NCBI GenBank assembly: GCA_003667245.1
Contig: RCNN01000584.1
Span: forward strand, 1 to 59,398
Source: Heterostelium multicystogenum
Taxonomy: Eukaryota; Evosea; Eumycetozoa; Acytosteliales; Acytosteliaceae
Direction: 5' to 3'
Length of the DNA: 59,398 nt
Shown here piece by piece: positions 30,366-41,803 of the stretch. The notes under the pieces are model-generated. The model saw only the letters and a list, made by a program, of their open reading frames with translations, searched no databases and had not been told where the DNA came from. A program made the translations under genes and the position numbers. The stretch's first letter is position 1, and each line of letters starts with the position of its first letter.

Positions 30366-30692
30366 ATGGCCAACACCTCTTTACGCAAAGCGTCATTGGA
30401 AAGCATGGAAGCCGAGATTTCGAGCCTGCTCAAATCTTTGGAAAGCCTCAAGGACGATGCGTCTGACGAGTCGCGCAAAACCCTGAAGGCCCTGAAAAGC
30501 AATGCCGAGAACGCCCTCAAGCATTCTCGCCACCTGATCAGCGATGCCTACGAAGAAAGCAAAGTCAAAATCCGCGAAACCGGTGTTGCAACACGGGACT
30601 ACGCGCAAGAGCATCCATGGACTACCGCCGGTGTTGCCGTCGGCGCGCTGGGTCTGCTGGCGGCCTACTTGCTGTGCAAACGCGGCGTTTAA
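30366..30692 (+). CDS. DUF883 family (ElaB/YqjD-like) membrane-anchored protein
   Basis: 108 residues. A long amphipathic, Lys/Glu-rich helical part (residues 1-80) is followed by a C-terminal membrane helix, [20 protein letters not shown]. This is the layout of ElaB/YqjD/YgaM, tail-anchored inner-membrane proteins reported to bind ribosomes in stationary phase. The stop overlaps that of the convergent trpI within the TTAA at 30689-30692. Intact. Confidence 0.88.
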   Translation: MANTSLRKASLESMEAEISSLLKSLESLKDDASDESRKTLKALKSNAENALKHSRHLISDAYEESKVKIRETGVATRDYAQEHPWTTAGVAVGALGLLAAYLLCKRGV

Positions 30693-31585
30693 ACGTCCTG
30701 GCGCGCAAGCTCAGCCTTGAGCCACTGCGCCAGTTGCCCGGCGCGCCCATCTGCGGCGCGCTTGGGTAGCCACAACGCCAGTTGCGCCGGGGTTTCACTG
30801 AAACCCCACGGCGCAACCAGGCGACCCGCTCGCAGGTCCTCTGCCACCAGCGGCTCAGGCGCTATTGCTACCCCCAGCCCGGCCACCGCCGCCTCCAGCA
30901 AATAATACAAATGCTCAAACCCCTGACCGTACTTCAACGCGCCAGCGTCGATTCCCATGGTGCTGCGCCCAGCTGGGCCAGGCTTGCGGGCGTGAGGTAG
31001 TGTGCAACAGGGCCTCACTCAGCAGCGCCTCGGGAGGCGCCTGGCGCAATCGCTCGTAATGGGCAAAACGCGGGCTCATGACCGGGCCGATGCGTTCGCT
31101 GGCCAATTCGTACACCTGCATATCCGCCGGCCATGGGGTTCGGCGAACACCAGCAGCGCGTCTAGGCCGGGGCGGCGCGGGTCAAGATCGCCTTCGCCCG
31201 CCGACAGATGCAGGCGCAAATCCGGCAACTCGGCGTTCAGGCGCCCCAGACGCGGAATAAACCAGCGCGCCAGCAGGCTGCCGGAGCAGCCGAGTACAAA
31301 CGGCGCATCGGCACTGCTTTGCGTGAGCTCGGCGCAGGTGTCCCTCAGTCGCTCGAAGGCCTCGAAACTCGCATCTCGCAGGCGAATGCCGGCATCTGTG
31401 AGTTTGAGGCCGCGCCCGTCCTTGGCGAACAGGCTTACACCAAGGTGTTCTTCCAACACCTTGAGCTGCCGGCTGACCGCACCGTGGGTCACGTGCAGTT
31501 GCTCAGCGGCCTGGCTAACGCTGTTCAGGCGCGCAGTCGCCTCAAAAGCGCGCAAGGAATTCAGCGGTGGGAGGTCTCGGCTCAT
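30689..31585 (-). CDS. trpI: LysR-type activator TrpI (two frameshifts)
   Basis: About 298 residues from [20 protein letters not shown]. The winged helix-turn-helix is [20 protein letters not shown]. Shifts lie near 31130 and 30955; the C-terminal frame reads [20 protein letters not shown]. It is divergent from trpB with 109 bases between. In pseudomonads TrpI binds there and activates trpBA in response to indoleglycerol phosphate. The call rests on both sequence type and position. Confidence 0.9.
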
Positions 31586-31649
31586 CTGTGAGTTTTCCTG
31601 ACAGGTTGTGGCGATCTTATCGGTTTTCACGTGGAAGCGTCAGGGGTAG

Positions 31650-32920
<1,271 letters not shown>

Positions 32921-32921
<1 letters not shown>

Positions 32922-33730
32922 TGAGCCGCCTGCAAACACGTTTTGCGCAACTGAAAGAACAAAACCGCGCCGCCCTGGTGACCTTCGTCACCGCTGGCGA
33001 CCCGGGTATGACACCTCGCTGGCGATCCTCAAAGGGTTGCCGGCGGCCGGCGCCGATGTGATCGAGCTGGGCATGCCGTTCACTGACCCGATGGCTGACG
33101 GCCCGGCCATTCAACTGGCCAACATCCGCGCGCTGACCGCCAAGCAGAACCTCACGAAAAACCCTGCAAATGGTTCGCGAGTTCCGCGAGGGCAACAGCG
33201 ACACGCCGCTGGTACTGATGGGCTACTTCAACCCGATCCATATGTACGGCGTGCCACGCTTTATCAGCGATGCGAAAGAAGCCGGCGTCGACGGCCTGAT
33301 CGTGGTCGACATGCCGCCCGAGCATAACGGCGAGCTGTGCGACCCGGCCCAGGCTGCCGGTATCGACTTTATCCGCCTGACCACGCCGACCACCGACGAC
33401 GCGCGCCTGCCGACCGTGCTCAACGGCAGCTCAGGGTTTGTGTACTACGTGTCGGTGGCCGGTGTGACCGGTGCCGGTGCCGCGACCCTGGAACACGTCG
33501 AAGAGGCCGTGACCCGTCTGCGTCGGCATACCGACCTGCCGATCAGCATCGGTTTCGGCATCCGCACCCCGGAGCAGGCCGCTGCAATTGCCCGCCTGGC
33601 AGACGGTGTGGTGGTGGGGTCGGCACTGATCGACCACATCGCCAACGCCAGCAATGATCAACAGGCCATCGACGGTGTATTGACCCTGTGCTCGGCGCTG
33701 TCGGAAGGTGTACGCAACGCCCGTAAGTAA
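32921..33730 (+). CDS. trpA: Tryptophan synthase alpha chain (two frameshifts)
   Basis: About 269 residues from [20 protein letters not shown]. The catalytic Glu lies in [20 protein letters not shown], with the second catalytic residue (Asp) expected in LIVVDMPPE. The phosphate site is [11 protein letters not shown] lost T near 33008 and an extra A near 33157 break the frame. It splits indole-3-glycerol phosphate to indole for TrpB. A terminator follows. Confidence 0.95.
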
Positions 33731-33809
33731 GCGGCTCGTAAGCGGTAGGTAAAGTTCCTGATACAGAGGAATCATGCTGGCAAATCAGCACCTAAGCTAA
33801 CAAGACCAA

Positions 33810-33842
33810 GGGATTTCGAACGTGGTTCGAAATCCCTTTTTT
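33810..33842 (+). terminator. Rho-independent terminator after trpA
   Basis: GGGATTTCGAAC-GTG-GTTCGAAATCCC forms a perfect 12-base stem, followed by TTTTTT. It ends the trpBA operon. Confidence 0.93.
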
Positions 33843-33870
33843 GTTCGTGCAGTACTGAGGAAACAGCCCC

Positions 33871-34314
33871 ATGAAAATCCCCAAACGTTTGATTGCAGGT
33901 GTAGGCGTGCTGGTGCTTGGCGCCAGCGCCCTGGTCCAAGCTGCGCCCTATGATCAGGGTGGCGGACCTGACCGTGGTGGCCCACAGGGCCAGCACGATC
34001 AACGTGGCGATGACCATCGCGGGCCGCAGGACAACCACCGTGGCGGGCCGCCTCAGGACTTTGGTCCTGTGAGACAGGTCATCCGCGACAACCATGGCGA
34101 CTTCCGCCGTGGCGCGCCGCCGCCTCCCGGCATCCACCTGGTGCGCGGCCAGCGCCTGCCGCCAAACTACTATGGTGAGCGTCTGGACCCACGGGCGCTG
34201 GGCCATCTGCCGCAATACCCTGGTTATGAATGGCGCCGTTCGGGTGGGGACATCGTCTTGATCGCCGTTGGCACCAGCATCGTCTATCAGATTCTGGATG
34301 GCGCGCTGTACTAG
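33871..34314 (+). CDS. RcnB-like exported protein with Gly/Asp/His/Gln-rich segment
   Basis: 147 residues. A signal peptide ends near [10 protein letters not shown]. Residues ~25-65 are low complexity ([20 protein letters not shown]) and rich in His and Asp, which could bind metal. The C-terminal part, with [20 protein letters not shown] and a hydrophobic stretch ([16 protein letters not shown]), matches the RcnB/CigR-like DUF family. RcnB is a periplasmic nickel/cobalt homeostasis protein in E. coli; whether this copy shares that role is open. Intact. Confidence 0.7.
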   Translation: MKIPKRLIAGVGVLVLGASALVQAAPYDQGGGPDRGGPQGQHDQRGDDHRGPQDNHRGGPPQDFGPVRQVIRDNHGDFRRGAPPPPGIHLVRGQRLPPNYYGERLDPRALGHLPQYPGYEWRRSGGDIVLIAVGTSIVYQILDGALY

Positions 34315-34334
34315 AGCCGCACTGCTTTTGTGGT

Positions 34335-34450
34335 GAGGGAGCTGGTGTGGCGAGGGAGCTTGCTCCCGCTGGGCTGCGCAGCGGCCCCAAAATCCTGGGA
34401 GCGCTGCGCACTCCAGCGGGAGCAAGCTCCCTCGCCACACCAGCTCCCTC
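34335..34450. repeat. Large perfect inverted repeat (38-base arms)
   Basis: The arms 34335-34372 and 34413-34450 are exact reverse complements, starting GAGGGAGCTGGTGTGGCGAG, around a 40-base centre that itself contains GCTGCGCA repeats. The core GGGAGCTTGCTCCC is palindromic. This is a different sequence from the TGTGGGAGCGGG REP family, though of like build. It lies between the convergent RcnB-like and dgoT genes. A third partial unit (GCAAGCTCCCTCGCC) follows to about 34480. Confidence 0.85.
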
Positions 34451-34482
34451 GCCACCGCAAGCTCCCTCGCCGCAGCAGTCGC

Positions 34483-35787
34483 CTAAATCTCGATACGCTC
34501 GACCTTGCCGACCAGCAAGATGTAGGACAACGCCCCCAACAACGCCAGCACCGCAATGTACGTAATCGCCGGCGCAAACGAATCCCCTGTCGCCAGAAGC
34601 CAATCACGATCGGCGTGGTAATCGCCGACAGATTGCCGATGAAGTTGAACACCCCTCCGGTCAGCCCCAGCAGCCTTGCCGGCGCCAGGGTCGACACCAG
34701 CGACCAGGTGATCGACGCCAGGCCATTGCCGAAAAACGCCACCGCCAGAAACGCAATCACCCACGCCGTGGAATCAACAAAGTTGGCGCCGATGATCGCC
34801 GTGGAAATCAACAGCCCGCCAATGATCGGCAACTTGCGCGCAAACCCCACGGACGCTCCCCGGCGAATCAGCCAATCGGAAAACAGCCCCGAACACAGCA
34901 CCCCGACAAACGCCGCCAGAAACGGCAGCGACGCCAGCAGGCCGGACTTGATGAAGTCCATGCCGCGATATTTTCACCAGGTAGGTCGGAAACCACGTCA
35001 GGAAAAACCACAACGTGGAATTCAGGCAGAACTGCCCCAGGTAGATCCCCCACAGTTTGCGCTTGCTCAACACGATGCCGAGGTCGACCCAGCTAAACGG
35101 CGCCTTGGCCGCCTGCGCCTGGATGTCCACCAACCCGCCGCCTTCGCGGATCAGCTCGATTTCCGCCGCATTCGCGCCTTTGAAATCCCGTGGCTCGCGG
35201 TACACCGCGTACCAGATCAACCCCCACACAATGCCCACGCCGCCGGTGGCGACAAACACCATGTGCCAGCCAAAGGTGTGTTGCAGCCAGGCCAACACCG
35301 GCGTGAGAAACGCCAGCCCGACAAATTGCCCGGAGGTATAAAACGCCGATCGCCGTGGCCCGTTCACGCTCGGGAACCAGGTGGTGACCACGCGGCTGTT
35401 GATCGGGTAGGCCGGTGCCTCCAGGGCGCCCACCGCCATGCGCAATACGAACAGCGCGATGAAGCTGGCGGCGAAACCGAGCATCACCGTGGCCACCGAC
35501 CACAGCAGCAGGGCGACGCTGTAGAGAATGCGCGGCGGCACCCGGTCCACCAGCCAGCCGCCGGGAATCTGCATGGCCGCGTAGGTCCAGCCGAACGCGG
35601 AGAAGATCAGCCCGACATGCACCGGGTCGATCCCCAGCTCGCTGGTCAGGGCCGGAGCGGCAATCGACAGGTTGCTGCGGTCCAGGTAGTTGATCACCAC
35701 GGTGATGAACAGCAGCACCATGATGAAGAAACGCTTTCGGCTGGGCGTGACTAAAGAAGCCTGCCCGGTGAAGGACTCGGATTGCAT
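34483..35787 (-). CDS. dgoT: D-galactonate MFS transporter (several frameshifts)
   Basis: About 434 residues from [20 protein letters not shown]. Major facilitator features: [20 protein letters not shown] in the first helix, and [11 protein letters not shown], the loop 2-3 motif. It belongs to the anion:cation symporter group (galactonate, glucarate). Shifts lie near 34970 and 34590; in addition a compensating pair at about 35340-35378 scrambles 10-12 residues ([16 protein letters not shown] where [16 protein letters not shown] is expected). It is the last gene of the dgo cluster; substrate is assigned from its neighbours. Confidence 0.88.
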
Positions 35788-35846
35788 GGGGGTTGCCTCT
35801 TCTTATGGTTATTGAGGACAGGTCTTACTGACGAAACCGAATCAAA

Positions 35847-35935
35847 TGTGGGAGCGGGCTTGCTCGCGAAAGCGGTCTACCAGCAGCGGAGGTGTTGACT
35901 GACACTCCGCCTTCGCGAGCAAGCCCGCTCCCACA
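35847..35935. repeat. REP pair between dgoD and dgoT
   Basis: TGTGGGAGCGGGCTTGCTCG with the exact inverted partner GCGAGCAAGCCCGCTCCCAC. It lies inside the dgo cluster between the dehydratase and transporter genes, which are on the same strand, so it may form an mRNA hairpin that lowers transporter expression relative to the enzymes (inference). Confidence 0.88.
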
Positions 35936-35967
35936 CTGATCGGGTTTTCACCTCAAATTCGCGGTGT

Positions 35968-37117
35968 TTACCACTCCGCGAAGCTGCCGTCGGCATGCCG
36001 CCAGATCGGATTGCGCCAGCGATGCCCGATGGCCGCGCGTTCGATCACGTATTCCTCGTTGATCTCGATGCCCAGGCCTGGCCCGTTGGGGATTTTCACA
36101 AAGCCCTGGTCGTAGTCGAAAACACCCGGATTCGCGCACGTAATCCAGCAGGTCATTGCTCTCGTTGTAGTGAATGCCCAGGCTCTGTTTCCTGGATGAA
36201 CGCGTTGTAGCAAACCGCATCCAGCTGCAGGCACGCTGCCAGGGCAATCGGGCCGAGCGGGCAGTGCAGGGCAAGGGCCACGTCGTAGGCTTCGGCCATG
36301 TTGGCAATCTTGCGGGTTTCGGTGATACCGCCGGCGTGGGACGCATCCGGCTGGATGATGTCGACGTAGCCTTCGCTGAGCACGCGCTTGAAGTCCCAGC
36401 GCGAGAACAGACGCTCGCCGAGGGCAATCGGGGTGCTGGTGAGCGGCGCCAGCTCTTTGAGCGCTTCGTAGTTTTCGCTGAGCACCGGCTCTTCGATAAA
36501 CATCAGTTTGTAGGGGTCGAGTTCCTTCATCAGCACCTTGGCCATGGGTTTGTGCACCCGGCCATGGAGGTCGACGCCGATGCCGACGTTCGGACCGACC
36601 GCATCCCGCACGGCGGCGACGTTGGCCAGGGCCTGGTCGACTTTTTCGAAGCTGTCGAGAAATTGCAGCTCTTCGGTGCCGTTCATTTTCACCGCGGTAA
36701 AACCACGGGCCACGGCTTCCTTGGCGGCGCGGGCAGTGTCGGCCGGGCGGTCGCCACCGATCCACGAATACACGCGGATCTTGTCGCGCACCTGGCACCC
36801 AGCAAGTCGCTGACCGACACGCCGAGGGCCTTGCCCTTGATGTCCCACAGCGCCTGGTCGATACCGGCGAGAGCGCTCATATGGATCGCGCCGCCACGGT
36901 AGAAACCGCCGCGATAGAGCACGGTCCAGATGTCTTCGATATTGCGTGGGTCCTTGCCGATCAAGTAGTCGGACAATTCTTCGACCGCGGCAGCCACGGT
37001 ATGGGCGCGGCCCTCGACAACGGGCTCGCCCCAACCAGTCACGCCCTGGTCGGTTTCAACCTTGAGGAAGCACCAGCGCGGCGGGACGATGAAGGTGGTC
37101 AGTTTGGTGATTTTCAT
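35968..37117 (-). CDS. dgoD: D-galactonate dehydratase (three frameshifts)
   Basis: About 382 residues from [20 protein letters not shown]. An enolase-superfamily (mandelate racemase group) protein: [29 protein letters not shown], metal ligands in [25 protein letters not shown] and [12 protein letters not shown], and the catalytic His region [20 protein letters not shown]. Shifts near 36797, 36187 and 36135. It dehydrates D-galactonate to 2-keto-3-deoxygalactonate. It lies between the aldolase and transporter genes. Confidence 0.93.
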
Positions 37118-37150
37118 CTTCTTATCTCTCTTGTAGATGGAGAACGCTGA

Positions 37151-37772
37151 TCAGCCCAAGGCATGCCAGGCCGCGACGTAGGCCTGGGCGTTGCTCGCCA
37201 CTTGGGCGACGCTCATGCCCGGCTTGAATAACCCGGAGCCCAGGCCGAAGCCCTTGACGCCCGCGTCGAAAAATACCTGCATGTTGTCCGGGGTGATGCC
37301 GCCTACCGGCAGCAGCACCGTGCCGGCGGGCAGTACCGCGAGCCAGGCCTTGACCACTGCCGGGCCCATTTGCTCGGCCGGGAACAGCTTCAGCACGTCG
37401 GCGCCTTCGGCCAGCGCGGCAAACGCTTCGGTGGGCGTGGCCACACCCGGCGACAGATACAGGCCCGCGGCCTTGGCGGCTCGCAGCACCTTGGCATCGC
37501 TATGGGGCATGACGATCACCTGGCCGCCGGCGGCTTTGACTTGATCGACCTGTTCCGGGGTCAGCACGGTGCCGGCGCCGATCAGGCAATCGGCGGGCAG
37601 GCTGTCCCGCAGGATGCGGATGCTGGAATAAGGATCCGGCGAGTTCAGCGGCACTTCGATCACCCTGAAGCCCGCCGTGTACAACACCTCGCCGATCGCC
37701 AGCGCCTCCTCCGGTCGCAGGCCGCGCAGGATCGCGATCAAACCGTTGTGTGTCAGTTGCTTGCTTGAGCAT
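37151..37772 (-). CDS. dgoA: 2-dehydro-3-deoxy-6-phosphogalactonate aldolase (one frameshift)
   Basis: About 207 residues. The ATG at 37772 reads MLKQA and, after one extra A near 37755, joins LTHNGLIAILRGLRPEEALA. KDPG/KDPGal aldolase features: FRVIEVPLNSPDPY, LIGAGTVLTPEQV (catalytic Glu/Arg region), and the Schiff-base Lys in GADVLKLFPAEQMGP. It cleaves KDPGal to pyruvate and glyceraldehyde 3-phosphate. Galactonate, not gluconate, specificity is inferred from the cluster. Confidence 0.92.
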
Positions 37773-37785
37773 GTCGGGCCTCTCG

Positions 37786-38755
37786 TCAGGTTGCAGGCAG
37801 CAGCCCCGCCGCCATGGCCAGCTGCCAAAGGCCACGCTCGGTAGCCTCCTGCGCCAGGGTCACGTGGGGGAAGCCACAGAGTTGGAGTGCACGCTGGTAG
37901 CGGGTGCAGAGTTGGGGTGTGCCGACCAGGACGATGTCGCGCTGCTGGTTGGGCTTGCGAGTGCGCAGGCCGGTCAGTTCGTGGCCGATCAACAGCCCGG
38001 ACAGATAGTCCGGTTGCTCGTCAGGCGCCAGCTCGCCGGTCAATCCCAGGGAGCGTGCACTGAACAAGTTCGACAACAGGCCCGTTTGGCCGTCTGCCGA
38101 CAGCGCAACCTGAACACCGCGATCAAAAAGCGGCCACCTGGAACTGTTCGGAAGGGCGCTGGGTGCGCCCCAGAATGCTGTGTTGACTGAGCACGGCGAA
38201 CAACTCGCCGGTCATGAAAGTATCGAAGTGAGTGATGCAGCCTTCCACCACCTCCACCCACTTGGAATGGCTGCCCGGCAGGCCGATCAATACGTCGCGC
38301 CCGGTATGGGCAGCCAGGCTTTGCAGCACGCCGAGCACCTGGGTTTCTTCACCGCGCATCACATTGGGCAACGCGCCGCGTTGAATCACGCCGGGCACGA
38401 TGTGCACCGCTGCGCCCCGCAGGCTGCGCACCACATGCAGCGCCTGGCCGAGGGTAGAAACGTCGGCCGGGGTGTCGCGGTAAGCCGCTTCGCTCCAGCC
38501 TTGGGCGCTGCCGACCATGCCGCAAGCGATAACGGGAAGGTCGGGCTGGGTGTCGAGCCAGTCACCGCAGGCTGCGTCGAATGCCAGCTCGAACCCGTTG
38601 CTGCAGCGAACACCGGCTATTTCCCGGGCTTCAGTGGGCAGGTGCATGATCCCCGACGCCAAGGTGCGCCGTTCGATCACGACGCCTGCCGGGCCGAGCT
38701 TGTAAGCACGAAGGGAACTGGTTCCCCAATCGAGCGCGATCAATTGCGCCTGCAT
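37786..38755 (-). CDS. dgoK: 2-dehydro-3-deoxygalactonokinase (one frameshift)
   Basis: About 322 residues from MQAQLIALDWGTSSLRAYKL, an ATP-binding start typical of the DgoK family. Also GLPGSHSKWVEVVEGCITHF, a conserved catalytic region, and FMTGELFAVLSQHSILGR. A shift near 38128 separates the last ~110 residues (LGLTGELAPDEQPDYLSGLL). It phosphorylates 2-keto-3-deoxygalactonate for DgoA. First gene of the dgo cluster. Confidence 0.93.
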
Positions 38756-38788
38756 CGCTTCACCTGAGTGTTCTGAGCGGATGAGGCG

Positions 38789-38818
38789 AATATAAACCCA
38801 AGACCGGCAAAGTCTCAA
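38789..38818 (-). promoter_or_regulatory. Candidate sigma-70 promoter for the dgo cluster
   Basis: On the minus strand TTGAGA (38813-38818) and TATATT (38789-38794) are separated by 18 bases, each matching the consensus at five of six positions, about 35 bases before the dgoK ATG. The region between dgoK and the next gene is AT-rich and is the only place a promoter for the cluster can lie without reading through from upstream. Confidence 0.45.
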
Positions 38819-38857
38819 TATATAAATATCAGTCCCATATATAGGGAAATTAAAGGC

Positions 38858-39184
38858 TTAAAATATTGACAGATCCAGCGTGCGCATCGCCCCCATCCAG
38901 ATAGCGTGTTCGGTGTGGTCCTTGAGGTCATCACCGGTGGTCGGGTGCAGGAACACCACCAGGCCGTTGCGGTTGAGGGCCAGCCAAGGCAGCACGACGC
39001 CGATGTATTCAGGTTCGAATGCGAGCTGGCAGCTCCAGTCCGGGTGCGGGCCCACCGGGCGTTCATGCACGCGGCCCATGCGCAGCGGAAACAATTGCGC
39101 GGCGTCTTCGCAGAGTTTGCGCGCCTGGTCGATGGTGTTGGCGTCGAAATAGATATGGGCGTGGTAGCCCTTGATACGTTGCAT
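38858..39184 (-). CDS. DOPA 4,5-dioxygenase family protein
   Basis: 108 residues, the usual length. It begins MQRIKGYHAHIYFDANTIDQ, where the two His of YHAHIYF are conserved metal ligands, followed by GPHPDWSCQLAFEP and VVFLHPTTGDDLKDHTEHAI. The family is named for a fungal DOPA dioxygenase; bacterial members open aromatic rings in vitro, but their natural substrate is mostly unknown. Intact, between the dgo cluster and a LysR gene. Confidence 0.87.
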   Translation of the reverse strand: MQRIKGYHAHIYFDANTIDQARKLCEDAAQLFPLRMGRVHERPVGPHPDWSCQLAFEPEYIGVVLPWLALNRNGLVVFLHPTTGDDLKDHTEHAIWMGAMRTLDLSIF

Positions 39185-39215
39185 GACAGGCTCCGGGCTC
39201 ATTGATCGGCAAATC

Positions 39216-40166
39216 CTAGACCGCAATGGACGGCAGGGCCAGACCGGTCAGCGATTGTGCGCTGCTGGCCTGTTCGGTCATCAGCCAGTCGACGAAACGC
39301 TCGATCAACTGGCTGCGGCGTTTGCGCTGGGGCAGCACCACGTAATAGCCGAAGCGCGAGATCACCGTGTCGCCAATCGGCCGGCACAGCCATTTTTGCT
39401 CCAGCAGGTTATCCACAAGGTGACGCCAGCCGATGGCCACGCCCTGGCCCGCGATCGCGGCCTGGATCAACAGCGTGTAATTGTCGAAACGCAGTTGGCC
39501 CGGGGTGGGCGCGGTGGTGATGCCCAGTTCGCGAAACACCCCGCTCCAGTCGAACCACTGGTTGTTGTTTTGCTGGCGCAGGTGCAGCAAGGGGAACTCC
39601 AGCAGGCTCTGCACCGACAGTGGCGCGACTCGGTCCTGGAGTAGCTGCGGGCTGCACACCGGGAACACTTCCTCGTTGAACAGCCACAGGCTGTCGCCCT
39701 GTTTGAAGCGGCCGTCACCGAACAGCACCGCTACGTCGATATCGCTGCGCAACGTGGCGTGGTTACGCTCGCTGGTGACCAGGCTCACGTCCACCTGCGG
39801 GTTGGCTTCATGGAAACGATGCAGGCGTGGCATCAGCCAATACGCGGCGAAGGCAAAGTCGGTCGCCACCTGCAGGACTTCATGCTGGTCCTGCTCGGCA
39901 ATCGCGCTCAGGCCCTGGTTGATGCTCTGCAAACCGGCCTGTACCTGCTCGAATAACAAGGCGCCCGCGTCGGTCAGCTCGATGCCACGGTAGATGCGAT
40001 CAAACAGGCGCACCTTCAGCTGTTCTTCCAGGCGCTTGATCTGCTGGCTGATGGCCGGCTGGGTGGTGCCCAACTCCATCGCCGCTGCCGTAAAGCTGCG
40101 TTGGCGCGCTGCGGATTCAAAGGCACGCAGCAGGTCGAGTGACAGGTGACCGAGGGATTCATACAT
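39216..40166 (-). CDS. LysR-type regulator of choline-sulfate use
   Basis: 316 residues. The helix-turn-helix is SFTAAAMELGTTQPAISQQI, followed by a substrate-binding domain (VDVSLVTSERNHATLRSDID). It is divergent from betC with about 100 bases between, the standard arrangement of the choline-sulfatase regulator in pseudomonads, so choline sulfate or choline is the likely signal. The gene name is not certain. Intact. Confidence 0.85.
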   Translation of the reverse strand: MYESLGHLSLDLLRAFESAARQRSFTAAAMELGTTQPAISQQIKRLEEQLKVRLFDRIYRGIELTDAGALLFEQVQAGLQSINQGLSAIAEQDQHEVLQVATDFAFAAYWLMPRLHRFHEANPQVDVSLVTSERNHATLRSDIDVAVLFGDGRFKQGDSLWLFNEEVFPVCSPQLLQDRVAPLSVQSLLEFPLLHLRQQNNNQWFDWSGVFRELGITTAPTPGQLRFDNYTLLIQAAIAGQGVAIGWRHLVDNLLEQKWLCRPIGDTVISRFGYYVVLPQRKRRSQLIERFVDWLMTEQASSAQSLTGLALPSIAV

Positions 40167-40269
40167 AAGCTGGGCTTATCCTAGACATTGCTTCTCATGG
40201 GCTTTACCACGATTTCCACGGCCTGCATGCTCATTCGCATAAACATCGACTATGGAATGCCGCGAAACC

Positions 40270-41787
40270 ATGAAGCGCAAGAACATTCTTTTTATCATGG
40301 CCGATCAAATGGCCGCGCCGATGCTTCCGTTCTACGGTCCTTCGCCTATCAAACTGCCAAACTTGAGTCGCCTCGCCGCTGAGGGCGTGGTGTTCGACGC
40401 CGCTTACTGCAACAGTCCGCTGTGTGCGCCATCGCGCTTTACCCTGGTGAGTGGGCAGTTGCCGAGCAAGATCGGCGCCTACGACAACGCGGCCGATTTC
40501 CCCGCCGACGTGCCGACCTATGCCCACTACCTGCGCCGCCTCGGCTACCGCACCGCGCTGTCGGGCAAGATGCATTTTTGCGGCCCCGACCAGCTCCACG
40601 GCTATGAAGAACGCCTGACCAGTGACATCTACCCGGCCGACTATGGCTGGGCCGTGAACTGGGATGAGCCGGACGTGCGCCCCTCCTGGTACCACAAACA
40701 TGGCGTCGGTGCTGCAGGCCGGGCCGTGCGTGCGCACCAACCAGCTGGATTTCGACGAAGAGGTGGTGTTCAAGGCCCAGCAGTACCTGTTCGACCATAT
40801 CCGCGAGGATGGCGACCAGCCGTTCTGCCTGACCGTGTCGATGACTCACCCACACGACCCGTACACCATTCCCAAACCGTTCTGGGACCTGTACGACGAC
40901 AACGACATCCCGCTGCCTGCAACACCGCCACAGGCTGACCTCGACCCTCACTCCCAGCGTCTGCTCAAGGTCTATGACCTGTGGGACAAGCCGCTGCCGC
41001 TGAACAAGATCCGCGATGCACGCCGCGCTTACTTCGGCGCGTGCAGCTACATCGACAGCAACGTCGGCAAGCTGCTGCAAACCCTGGAAGACACGGGCCT
41101 GGCCGACGACACCATCATCATCTTCTCCGGCGACCACGGCGACATGCTCGGCGAACGCGGGCTCTGGTACAAAATGCACTGGTTTGAAATGGCCGCCCGG
41201 GTGCCGCTGCTGATCAGCGCGCCGGGGCAGTTTGCGGCCGGCCGGGTGACCGCCGCCGTGTCCACCGCCGACCTGCTGCCTACCCTGGTGGAAACTGGCC
41301 GGCGGCGAGCTGGACCCGAGGCTGGCGCTGGACGGCCGCTCGCTGGTGTCTCACCTGCAAGGGCAGGGCGGGCACGACGAAGTGTTTCGGTGAGTACATG
41401 GCCGAGGGCACCATCAGCCCGCTGATGATGATTCGCCGTGGCGCCTACAAGTTCATCTACAGCGAGGACGATCCGTGCCTGCTGTTCGATGTGCACAACG
41501 ACCCGCACGAGCGGGAGGACCTCAGCCAGTCACCGGAACACCGGCCACTGTTCGAGGCGTTTTTGCATGAAGCGCGGGCCAAATGGGACATCCCGGCGAT
41601 CCACCAGCAGGTGCTCGCCAGCCAACGCCGTCGCCGCCTGGTGTTCGAGGCGCTGACCCAGGGCAAGCTGAAGAGCTGGGACCACCAGCCACTGGTAGAC
41701 GCCAGTCAGCAATACATGCGCAACCACATCGACCTCGACGATCTGGAGCGCAAGGCACGTTTTCCACAACCCTGCCAAAACCAATAA
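40270..41787 (+). CDS. betC: Choline-sulfatase (three frameshifts)
   Basis: About 505 residues. MKRKNILFIMADQMAAPMLP is the usual BetC start (40270); an upstream in-frame ATG at 40252 is an alternative. The sulfatase signature YCNSPLCAPSRFTLVSGQLP contains CxPSR, whose Cys becomes formylglycine. Metal ligands: ADQ near the start and FSGDHGDMLGERGLW. Shifts near 40696, 41298 and 41388. It hydrolyses choline-O-sulfate to choline and sulfate in the cytoplasm. Followed by choX with 16 bases between. Confidence 0.94.
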
Positions 41788-41803
41788 AACTGAGGGGAAG
41801 GCC

